DNA of 64,000 nt from Triplophysa rosa (Eukaryota > Chordata > Actinopteri > Cypriniformes > Nemacheilidae). This document shows, piece by piece, positions 12,301 to 23,300 of the stretch (within the stretch, counting starts at the first letter, position 1; each line of letters starts with the position of its first letter). Position numbers and translations under genes: made by a program. Below the pieces are notes generated by a model. The model did not search any database. It was not told the origin of the DNA and saw only the letters and a list, made by a program, of their open reading frames with translations. The DNA lies in assembly GCF_024868665.1 (NCBI RefSeq), contig NC_079890.1, forward strand, positions 2,709,880 to 2,773,879. Direction: 5' to 3'.

Positions 12301-12471
12301 AAACATAGTACCCGAATAAAATCTGTCATCATTTACTCATCCTCGTAACATTTCAAATCCACATGATAAACTTTCTTTCATGAAACCCAAAAGAAATTTT
12401 AAGCAACGATCATGATAGTCGGTTTCACACAATGAATACAAATGGTGATCGAAGCCGTTTGTGTCCAAAAC

Positions 12472-12985
12472 GGGGCTGTTCAACGATTAACCGCATCCAG
12501 AATAAACGTTTGTGTTTGCATAATATATTTCTGTGTACTGTGCATATTTATTTTGTATTTAGAAACACAAACACATACAAATATATATATTTAGGAAATA
12601 ATTGGATGTATATATGAATAGTTTGTTTACAAAATAAGACATTTTTTTCAAAAGTCATGTTATTTATTATGCTATCATGTTTGTATTTTGTTAGTTCGCT
12701 GTATTGTTGGAGTTATTATGGCTTAGATCAAAACAAACCAACTGCGGTTTGATTGATATTAATTGGAATGCACAATAAAAAACATGATTTTTGAAAAATC
12801 TCATTTTGGAAATAAACCCATCGTATGTAAATGATATATAAACATGATTTTTATATTTCTCTTAAATATATACATGTATGTGTTTATCAATTCAAAATAA
12901 ATATGTACTGTACACAGACAAATATTACGTAAACATTTACTCTAATTCTGGATGCCATTAATCACGCTTAATCGTTTAACATCTC
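12472..12985. mobile_element. Palindromic DNA element (GATTAACCGCATCCAGAATAAA family) with a nested MITE
   Basis: The left end GGGCTGTTCAACGATTAACC, then CATCCAGAATAAACG, mirrors the right end ATTCTGGATGCCATTAATCA, then CGCTTAATCGTTTAAC. A second copy lies at 47847-48182. The internal part 12706-12830 is a copy of the MITE at 41416-41584, which indicates a nested insertion. Confidence 0.75.
12706..12830 (+). mobile_element. Nested MITE copy (family of 41416-41584)
   Basis: It shares GAGTTATTATGGCT, ATCAAAACAAACCAACTGC, GGTTTGATTGATATTA and TGGAATG-ACAATAAA with 41451-41527. It sits inside the 12472-12985 element. The outer terminal repeats are eroded. Confidence 0.7.
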
Positions 12986-13089
12986 GAGTCTAGTCCATAA
13001 CAAACATCCACGTTTTTTTTTTTAAAGCAACACAGCTCTGTGTGATATAGAGCAAATTTAAACCATCATATGCTCCAAACCACTGAAAT

Positions 13090-13195
13090 ATCTTTCATAT
13101 TTTTGTGTTCACAGAAAGGTCGTACGGGTTCCTAACATCATCAGGGTGAGTAAATTACAAAAGATTTATTATTGGGTGAACTAAACGTCCCACAC
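13090..13195 (+). repeat. MITE fragment (GGGTGAGTAAAT ... GGGTGAACTAA)
   Basis: It is the right end of the fold-back MITE family (CATCAGGGTGAGTAAATTA, then TATTGGGTGAACTAAACGTC). It lies beyond the candidate furin polyadenylation site. A similar left-type fragment is at about 12325-12400. Confidence 0.6.
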
Positions 13196-13444
13196 ATATA
13201 TAGCCATGTAAAAGCTCTAGGGGGAGCAGCGAGCTCTACAACGGAGTGTGTGTAACGCACGACACGTCCTCGTCTTCAGATCCTGACCATGGACAAATAG
13301 TGATATGTTCTTCTAAAAGGCTCCCTGCAAAGCCAGTGGCGTTAAATCGCTGCCACGCGGTCTGACTTTATATAAACAGTTGCACTCGCTCTATAAAAAA
13401 CCCTCTTCTTCATTTTTAAATCGAGTTTAGAACATGAAAAGGAA

Positions 13445-13706
13445 GAGGCCCAAACCATAATCACGTGTTTATTGTTTTAAGACATCCCGACAAACATCTC
13501 CTCCTCGTTGGGATTGGAAGCTTTCCACAAAGAGGCACCGCATCAATCGACGTGAATCGTGGCTCAAAACTAAGAGAGGTGAGAAAAACACGAAAAAACC
13601 CTCGAGAGAGAAACAGGAAGTCAGACAAGCCCCAGAAGAGAAACACACCGGTGGCTACAAAAAGAGACAACAGCGCAGACGAGGGAGGGACGTGGTGAAG
13701 AAAGGG
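13445..13706 (-). terminator. furin: furin 3' UTR with a candidate polyadenylation signal
   Basis: Downstream of the stop, the first AATAAA on the minus strand is at 13473-13468. It is followed by a GT-rich stretch (TGGTTTGGG at about 13456-13448). That would give a 3' UTR of about 250 nt. Longer 3' ends are possible, since further AATAAA-like sites occur in AT-rich DNA below 12700. Confidence 0.5.
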
Positions 13707-14317
13707 TTAAAGAGCACTTTGTGTTTTGATGAAGGCTGTCCTCTCGTTGTGGATATCAAACTCCTCGTTCTCAGACTCAGAAATCACGTCGTCCTCCCGC
13801 CAAACGCTGGGGATGCCCTTATATGCGACGGCGGTTCGGTTCAATCCCAACCCCACCAGTAATCCGGAGCCCGGCCCCGCCTCCGCAGAGTTCTGTTTGT
13901 TCTGTTTGCGGCTGCGAAACTGGAGTAGGCCGAACACGACCACGAACGTGGCCATGATGAAGGCACAGCTGAGCACCGCCACGGCGGCGGGCAGGTGAGA
14001 GGCGAGTTTGGGATGGAAGGTCCCGAACGAGCCGTCGCCGCCCGTCCGACTGTCCTGAGTCTCCCGATGGATCTGGTTCTGGTGTAAACAGGTGCTGGTG
14101 ACCGGGTCCAGGTGGCTGTGAGGGGGGCAGGAGAGGCAGTCCTGAGGTCCCGTGGCACTGCAGGTGAGGCAGACTTCGTGACAGAGCAGGCAGGCGGGGT
14201 GGAGGACGGACGACACCTCGTTGTTGGGGAGGAGAGTGGAGCGGGTGCCCGGCGTGAAGCCGGGTGGACAGTCTCTCACGCAGCCCTTCCGGTACAGGTA
14301 GAAGCCGGGGTTACACT
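13707..14317 (-). CDS. furin: furin last coding exon: Cys-rich region, transmembrane segment, cytosolic tail
   Basis: It is 611 nt including the TAA stop at 13709-13707. It encodes two furin-type Cys-rich repeats ([32 protein letters not shown]), a hydrophobic transmembrane helix, then a tail with YKGI, an acidic casein-kinase-type cluster (SESENEEFD) and the terminal [12 protein letters not shown]. Human furin ends ERTAFIKDQSAL. The linker before the membrane and the juxtamembrane tail differ most from human. The exon is much more GC-rich than its surroundings, so several other frames are open by chance. Confidence 0.97.
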
Positions 14318-17300
14318 CTGCACGGGGAAGAAAAGAACGTCAGATTTAATCGCACTTTAAAATCGGTGATGTAACATTTTTGTTTTAGGTTAGATTTTGT
14401 ATAACAAAGTTATTAACCCTTGCCTATACAAGTAAATTTGATGTTTAAAATGCATAAAACATAATTCGATATATTTATAAATCATTCTGCACATTTACAC
14501 TTAACACAACTCTTGCACACCGATAAAAAATATGATCCAAAAATCCAAGTTCAGTTGATGTTCATCTCGCTTCTGGATTTATTACCCAGCTTAGCATTAA
14601 CTGCAAACTGGTGCTTTTTTAGCATGAAATCCTATTTGGAAGGTTGGCTGGACAATGGTTGCCGTAGCAACAGTATCACAATCACACATGACGTCAGTGG
14701 AGGAACATCTAGAAAGCGTCAAACTGAGGGGACTCTCAACCACAGGTCAGGCGCATTATCCAAATGATAAATTGATGATTAAATTAAACAAATGCTCTCT
14801 ATGACCTTCATCACATCAAGTCTAAAATATCATGAAGTCTCGGACGAAACGGCCGCCATGTTTTGACTGTCTGAGGTTGATATCAACTACTGCAGACAGG
14901 GATGATCGAGCCCTTGGCAACAATTTCTCCACTTGTAAAACGCAAAACATTTTGAGCGATCTTGCTTTGCCAACCAAACTACATTCTCAATGCATCTTCT
15001 ACGACATGCGGTTACACCGGCAAGTGCTAGGTGGCGCTGTAAGAACGGAGAGAGAATTGTGTCACCTGCATTCAGGGTACAATTTGGTTCAAACTGACCA
15101 TTGTGTTGTTAATCTTAAATTCAAAGACGGTGCCATCAATCTTGATCAATGGAAGTAGAAAAGCCAATTGATGCACAGATGTACCTCTCTCACCCCAAGT
15201 GAGCGGAGAAGACAACTTAACCAATTGCATTCTGATAGAGATTTGCTTCCTCCCAGAAATTTCAAGAGCGATTTAAGAACGTTTTCTAGAGTTTTCTCTA
15301 CATCTGCCTTGTTTTTTCTCGTCTTAAAAACATACACAATAACCTAAATGCCGTATGATAGGCCGACATAGTGGACTAGAAATGGTTCACCCAAAATTCT
15401 ACTTCACACTTTGGCCATCATAATGCTCACAGGGCACAGGTAAAGAATGACAGCGCAGGGTGGTGAGGGATTGGCAGCGTTGCTTTGAGGAACTTTAATG
15501 AAGGTGACATTGAGAGGAGAGCAGGAGACTCCAGCGGAGCAGAGAGGAGGAGATGGCGAGATGGTAGAGTAACATGTGCAAGGAGGTAAGAATGAGCTGG
15601 CAGTGCCCACAGAGAGCGAGAGAGACATGACCACAGGCTACGCTGGACAGATGCCCTGTACACTGCTGCCAATGCAGCTGGCATTGTGAGCTCACTCCAG
15701 CATGCCGTTATGAACACACAATTTAACAGCTAAGCCATGAGCCGAACAAAACGCTTAACACCGGCAAAAACTGAAAGGTTAACAGCTCTACTGTAAAGCT
15801 TTCAATCAGTTACAACTCACGCTGAAGTGATTATATGATTTATGCATATTATTACTAGAAATGGCATTGCGGGATTCAGCTTTCACACAATGTGCTCTTG
15901 GTTGTACGCTGCAGATTCTCTTAAATCAAGCAGAACCTTCTATGCATACTTTGCACAATATGCATAGTGCAAAAAGTATGGTAAAATAAAAGAGAAGTGT
16001 GCTCTGGAAGCTAATTGAGTACTTGGTGCAGATGTGTGTGTACTATTAGTAGCAGGTAGGGGGCGCACTTCCACCGTCAATAACTCTGACACGCACCTGT
16101 GCAGATCTGATCGAGGTCGTAGGTTTTGCAGCTGCTGTCAACTGTCTCGCCAGAGTCTGGCGTGGAAGAGCCGGGCAAACTGGGAGCAGTGCCGTACAGG
16201 ACCAGAGTGAACTGAGTCAAAGTGCCTGAGGATAGAGAGAGAGAGAGAGACAGTGAGCGAGAGAAACACACAAAGAAAGAAAGAATAGCTATTGATTCAA
16301 AATGTGTCTGAAGCTATCAAATAATAAACAAACCAGCAAAACATAATACGTTTTTTAGATGTGTTCGAGCAATAATATAGAGTTAATGGAGACATTACAT
16401 TAAAGTGCATTACAGAGATTCTAGCATGGTTAACTAAGAAAAATATTGATAAAGTGGCACAACACGAACCCCTTAGCTGTGACTAAAGTAAAGCCTCTCA
16501 TTATTAATTGCTTTTTATAAAATAGACATAATCGTTTTCATTAATATTACAACAACACAGTTAATTGTACACTGTAAAAAAAACAAGTCACAATATACTA
16601 TATTAAAGGGCTCATATGACACGGCTAAAACGAATATTATGCTTTGTTTTAGATGTAATGCAATGTGTAAACACGATTTAAGGTTCAACAACGCTGTATT
16701 TTCCACATAGCGTGCATGTTTGTATCTCCTCTTTGCCCCGCCTCTCTGAAACGCGCTCTTCGCTCTGAAAAGCGAGGTGTGCTATGATTGGCCAGTTCAC
16801 CAGTGTGTAGTGATTGGTCGAATACTGCAAGCGTGTGACGGAAATGTAACGCCTCTTGCTTTGGAACCTGATGTTCCAAATATGGTAATTGTACTGACAG
16901 GTACGCCCACCTTACTTGCGTATACATTTGGGCGGTCTTAGTCAAATCAGACCACGACCTGACGTAGATTTGTGGGGGTGTGGCTACACGAGGCGTTTCA
17001 GGCAGATCTGGGTGAGCATTCGCTTTTAGATAGAATGCATCTTTTGTTCCCACACTTTCATTTAGCAATTTTACGTGTCTAATACAAGCATGGGCAACTT
17101 ATAACACACCATATGACCCCTTTAATATGAAGGAATTTCCCGTATTCATTTTTTTACAGTTGTTGTACCTGTATTAAATTTTTTCCTATGCATTATCTCA
17201 TCTAGAGCACGCTAAATTTGTGTACGTGTGCTCACGATCTTTATTTTGCCATGTAACACAACACAGAACATCTCTCCACAAATTTTCTAAGCACATCATC

Positions 17301-20300
17301 CAGTAACTGTCGCGCCGCCACCACCACCACATTAGACGGGACGGTTTTCCTCTTTACAGTCTAATGATGAAGCCAGTAGCTCCGTAAATGTCTTAAACCA
17401 ACAAAGAGAAATGGACTAGCTAATGCACTAGACCAATGACTCTTCCAGTCCAGACACAGAGCGGTTGTGTTAAGAGTCTGAGCAAAACAAATGAATGGGC
17501 TTTGGCTGGACGTCGGTCTATATTTACTGTGTTCGGGGGCAGCTGGAGAGCGCGATAGTGGGGGGAGTAACTCAATCCTCTGATTTACTTAGCAAGATTT
17601 AATTAATCAGATTTACTACCGAGTTAGGTGAAGGAAAACAAATAAACTGTGACAAAGGAGGAAAAGGGAATTGGGCTGGTTTGGAGAGAAAATAGTCCTG
17701 GCTTGGTGTGAAGGGCTGAACACTTGGAGATATATAAAAGAGGATCAAGTTTTATCTGAAACGCAATCAAATGTTTTAAAGCACATATTCGATTTTAAAA
17801 GCTTCTAACACACAGGACGCCCAGTTGTGTCCAGTGCGCAATCTCAATTTTCTTGATATCAGTGATGGGTAATGTAGAAAGGACTGTAGAAACATCCTAC
17901 TAGTAAAGTGCACTACAATGCAACTCCACGTCTGTCTTCCAACTTGGAAACTTGGAACATACCGGCACCAAAGGAGACGTTCAGCAAACAACAACAACAA
18001 AAACATCCAAGCTAAATTTGCAAACAGTCAACGTAAACAGAAATGATCCTAATAGACCGCCTTGATAGGACAGACTGAACAGACGGCTACCGTAATCGCT
18101 GGTTCCAACCACGTTTTCGATCTCCAGGCTCCATTCTCCACGAGGGTCCTCGTCCCAGGAGTGGGTGGTCATGAAAGCCCAGTCATTGAAGCCCTCCGAG
18201 GAGTAATCGTGAGGTCTGAGAGAAGACGAGACAGTTAGACTCATCTAAACAAGGGGATATTGATGAAAAGCTTCATATGAAAGATTGTGGATGTGTGTCA
18301 TTTAGTGCTAACCGGGGGGCCAGCAATGTGGATCGGGTCCCCTGTGGGCTGATCAGGTAGATGGCCAGATTTCCTCTGCGGTTGTAGGACAGGGTGAGCT
18401 GGGCTTGGCCGTGCTCTAATGAGCTCACAAAGTTGGGAGTGCCAGAGCAGGCGTCCACAGTTATGGTGATCACCAAATGACTCCCAATATTCCTGAAAAT
18501 CGGGCAAAAAAAGACCGATATTAAAACAAAGCATGAAACAGGCACAAATGAAACATGTAACATCATACGTGGAACATCTGCCGAGAAACAGAACATTTGT
18601 ATTGCTTTTAAAGTAATTCTATTTAAATAGAATTTTGAATGGTGCTTGTGTGGAACAAACATGTTTAATACCCCAGATTAAATAAAAAATCCTAAAGACT
18701 TGCTGCCCTGCCATCATTCAGACAAAATAAGAAGCTCCGCCCCTAACTCCTACCATTAGTTGAGCCAGATAATGTTTTAAAAGCGCCACAGTGTTTATAC
18801 ACGAGAAAGTCAGCATACGACGCAAGGTTATGATAGTACATTAAAAATAAATATATTAAAACATTTCTGTTCGGCAAAATCAAAATATTGCCCTAAATAA
18901 TATCTCGGGGAAAAAAAAAACTAAATGAAATAATAAATGTTGCACTAAATCAGCAATAAGCTGATAAAGTTAAAATTGAATTAAAGTTCTTAACTGAAAA
19001 AAAAAAGAAATCTGAAATAAAAAAACAGCGGTATAAATAAATGACAAAATGAAAAAATAACATGAAAACTACTTTGTTTGCACGGCTAAAAAACGAGATT
19101 CCAAGTCCCGGACTGCTCCCCCCAGGTTAAGGATTGTGCCACCGATGACCCCTACAGGTCCCGAGCACCAGACTCTTGGCACTCTAAACTCAATCCCGTA
19201 AAACGCTTAGAGCGGTCAAGCCCTGCCCACCGGAGAGAGGGAGAGGCATCAACTGGAAGAAGGGTTTCAAGCCCAGGGACGGATAACAGGCAGTAGTCTC
19301 CGACAGCTCTCTGAGGAATGAAGCGTAAACCCGCTCGCACTAATCCAGTAACGCAACAAAAATTGTGCGGCGGAACCGGCGTGAGGCAGCGGTAATCACT
19401 TGGCCCTGTGACTGCCACGTTAAATTGGGCTTTGCTCCAAAACCCCTTGATCTTTCCGTAACGTCTGTGAACCAGAAAGGATGGGTTTTTGGATGAGAAA
19501 GAGATATTGAAGGAGGGCCACTTTGAGGCGACTGTCTAAACTCGGGTCCTAAGATGTCAGCAGCAACGATACGAAACTTGCACTTTCTAACGCAATTACA
19601 TTTACATGTGACACACCACAGACCAACGCATCATCTAAGTAGCACAGTTTTCTCATGGCTTTGTGTGCAAAAAACAGACCAAATTTTGTTAAATATTTTT
19701 CAAAATGTATATTTTTATACATACGTTATCCATATGTTATATAGACGTTATAAAGACGTTTTCTTTCGTCAAGTTATATTTATAAAACAACACAAGTATT
19801 CATTTTTGCTCAAACTATCTAGTAGGTATGGTTGTAACCCACCTGGGCTCAGACAACATGGACAGGACACACTTCTGCTGCGGTCCAACATTCGTCCAGT
19901 TCTTTGCTAGAGCGACTATGGCCCCTGCGTCCAACAGCCCATATCCATATGAATGGCTCACTGTGCGACAAAGAAATCAATAGGGTTGAAGAAAAAAGCC
20001 CAAAACAAGATTGACATTATAAATAAAGAGGTGAATTAAAAAGGCTGTTTGCTGATTGGTGCAGTCAACGATAATGTTATCGATCGTGTTCAAGCAGCTG
20101 GAACGCGGCAAGACAAACTAGAAAGGCAAGAAAGGACGAGATGAGATGGGCTCTAACCTCGACGACCCACTCCATTTGTCTTCCAGTCGTTGGTGGAGAG
20201 GTGGGCGGGGTTTGATGTCCTCACGACTAGATGCTGCATGTCTCTCCATGTTAGGTTTTTACTACGGACACAGAACACATTCGGAGGATTATAAATGAAA

Positions 20301-23300
20301 CACAAAAGTAGTTACACGGTTATAAGATAATCTCTCCTGACCTTTTATAAAGGGCATAAATAGCTACAGGTCATAAAGGTGATAATGTTGCAGGTGAATT
20401 CATTTAAAGCGATATGAATGCAAAGGTCACCCACTGCATATTTGATCAAAATGAGAATCTGAAGGTTAACTTCAGTCTGACTAACAGAAATGTGGGCAAA
20501 AAAAGCCTTGGGTAACTCGAAGCACGATGAAGAGAGATGACCTTGCCCGAGGATGAGTCAAACTCCGACTTACTTTGCCTCGAGTGTGAGGGCGATGATC
20601 CCGGCGGCCAGAGGAGCAGAGGCTGAGGTGCCTGTGTGGGAGTCTGTGCACTTCTGCCTGAGGTCTGTAGTGATCTGAAAGAGAACGTGGACCAAAATCA
20701 CATCACAGATACCACAAACAAAATCCAATTTCTCTAGAGGTGAAAGTGTCCCAAATCCTAAACCAGAAGCAAGACAAGGAAGTCTTAAAGTGTTTTCCAC
20801 TGGGGCTAAGGAATTTAAGGTATAAACCAGCTCAGTCTGTGCTGTGGATGTGAACGACACCTCAAATTAAAAGTGCTACTACTTAGTAAACGCTACTTTT
20901 TTCACCTGGTGACAAACCCCATAGGCATATTAAATGAGTCAGTTCTCTATTCCTGCCCTAATAGCAAAGCCCTGGCAAGCACCCACAACACCCTTAAGTG
21001 TAAAAACACATCCTAGTTGTCATTCGCTTTCTGCTTGGCAAGCGACTACAGTGGTTAAGTGTTTGACATTCCTGACACTTGAGGGTAGAAGTGCAACATC
21101 TGACAACGTTCAGGGTCACACAGATGGTAAAGACAAAGAAAACTGTCGAGACAGTCGAAAATATATGAGGGGTGATGACTGACTCTTAAAACTGAGGCAT
21201 TGTGGGATTGCAGTGACTTAGCCATTAGTAAGAATGGCAGCGGCGAAATAACAGTTAAAGCAAAGACAGCAAAGACTGGTTAAAAAACGGATCTTTGGAG
21301 ACCAAAACGATGAGTATGTATTTTTTACCCGTTAAAGCACCTCAGACGCGCTTTTTCATTGTGAAATGAATAAGAAGGAAAGGATGACCCTGCCATGCAA
21401 AGCCAGCTATGAAAATAATACGGTATTTGGGAGCGTGTCTCGGTTGACGTTGTTGTTGGTAAAGTAACAAAACCAAATACTAGAGAAAGAGCTGAAACGC
21501 AGTCATGCTCACAGTTATGCTGTTTTTGAAACATTTATCCCACATTTTGTCAAGAAAATGTTGCTTGTGCAAATTCTTATGTTATAAAGGTGTGAGTGGT
21601 TGCCAGGATGATGTTATAGGGTTGCTAAGGCGTTCTGAATGGTTGCTAGAGCATTTCTAAACAAAACAAAACAAAACAAAAAACAAAACAAAAAGCAAAG
21701 CAAAGCAAAGCAAAACACACAACATAACACAAAAAGCAAAGCAAAACAAAACACACAACACAACACAACAACACAAAACAAAAAGCAAAGCAAAGCAGAG
21801 CAAAAAAAGCAAAGCAAAGCAAAGCAAAGCAAAGCAAAGCAAAACAAAACATACAACACAACACAACACAACACAACACAACACAACACAACACAAAACA
21901 AAAAGCAAAGCAAAGCAAAGCAAAGCAAAACACACAACACAACACAAAAAGCAAAGCAAAACAAAACACACAACAACACAACACAACACAACACAAAAAG
22001 CAAAGCAAAACAAAACACACAACACAACACAACACAACACAAAAAGCAAAGCAAAAAAAAGCAAAGCAAAACAAAACACACCACACCACACAACACAACA
22101 CAACACAACACAACACAACACAACACAAAAAGCAAAGCAAAACAAAACACACAACACAACACAACACAACAAAACAAAAAGCAAAGCAAAGCAGAGCAAA
22201 AAAAGCAAAGCAAAGCAAAGCAAAGCAAAGCAAAGCAAAACAAAACATACAACACAACACAACACAACACAACACAACACAACACAACACAAAACAAAAA
22301 GCAAAGCAAAGCAAAGCAAAGCAAAGCAAAGCAAAACAAAACATACAACACAACACAACACAACACAACACAACACAACACAACACAAAACAAAAAGCAA
22401 AGCAAAGCAAAGCAAAGCAAAGCAAAACAAAACACACAACACAACACAAAAAGCAAAGCAAAACAAAACACACAACACAACACAAAACAAAAAGCAAAGC
22501 AAAACAAAAAAACTAACAAAAAAAGTCTCCATGCAAAGGTCCACAATGCTTGTAGACATCACAAATCCTTTAGAGCCGCTGAAACCATTCCTCATGAATA
22601 AGCACGACTATTTAACTTCAGCAATTAAAGCATAACTGGTGCTGATTTTCTTGAGGCCGGGGAGAGACACTCACAATCTGTTTCTCGTTGAGTCCTCCGC
22701 TGCTGTAGGTTGTGGCGAGCGTGGAGGAGCAGGCCTCGCTGTACCACGGCACGTTGCCGTTCTGCGTGCTGCTGCTGATAGACAGCGTGTAAATGCTGTT
22801 GGTGTAGCCGTCGCAATTACAGCTGTCCCTCTCCCGTCCCCCGTTCCCCGACGCCCAAACGAAGATGGAGCCCCGTCCACCGCGGCCCTGACATACAAAA
22901 ACACACTCAGTCAGAAATAATGCTGTTGAGGGCCAGATGCAAAAGAGATGCTGCCAAACAAACCCACATTTCTGCAGCTTGGGATGGATTTTCTCCAAAA
23001 GGGATTTTTAAAGCACTGAAGTGCTATCACGGCTTCGATCGCCGGGCCAGCTTTAAAAAAAACCTTTTGAGACAAGTAGTTCATCAGGGAAAGAACAAAA
23101 GAGGCAAGCAGTGCCGGGCTCGTGCGGTCTACTTCTCAGACGAACCGCAGCGATGCAAAAGCAAACCGTCAGAGACGATAATGAGCTTGTGAAAAATGTG
23201 CGCACCACATTAATGAAACATGTTTGAACGGCCGCATGACTTTCATTTCACAACGCCGGCACAAAGAATAGGCCAGCAGTGCGAATAATTTGATACAGAT

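Noticed and set aside
13726..14360. Several plus and minus frames over the last furin exon
   Set aside because: They are shadows of a GC-rich coding exon.
14832..15158. 108-codon plus frame
   Set aside because: No family resemblance, antisense within a furin intron, and no splice or promoter support.
15427..15717. Three overlapping minus frames in the furin intron
   Set aside because: All three frames are open in a CT-rich stretch; this is composition, not coding.
16685..17068. 127-codon minus frame
   Set aside because: It lies inside a DNA transposon with AAAGGG-TCATATGA ends and has no recognisable transposase motif.
21614..22601. Open frames of over 280 codons on both strands ([14 protein letters not shown] and Cys/Phe/Leu/Val-like)
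   Set aside because: They come entirely from the pentanucleotide array, which lacks T on one strand and so lacks stops. All frames are open and there is no domain.
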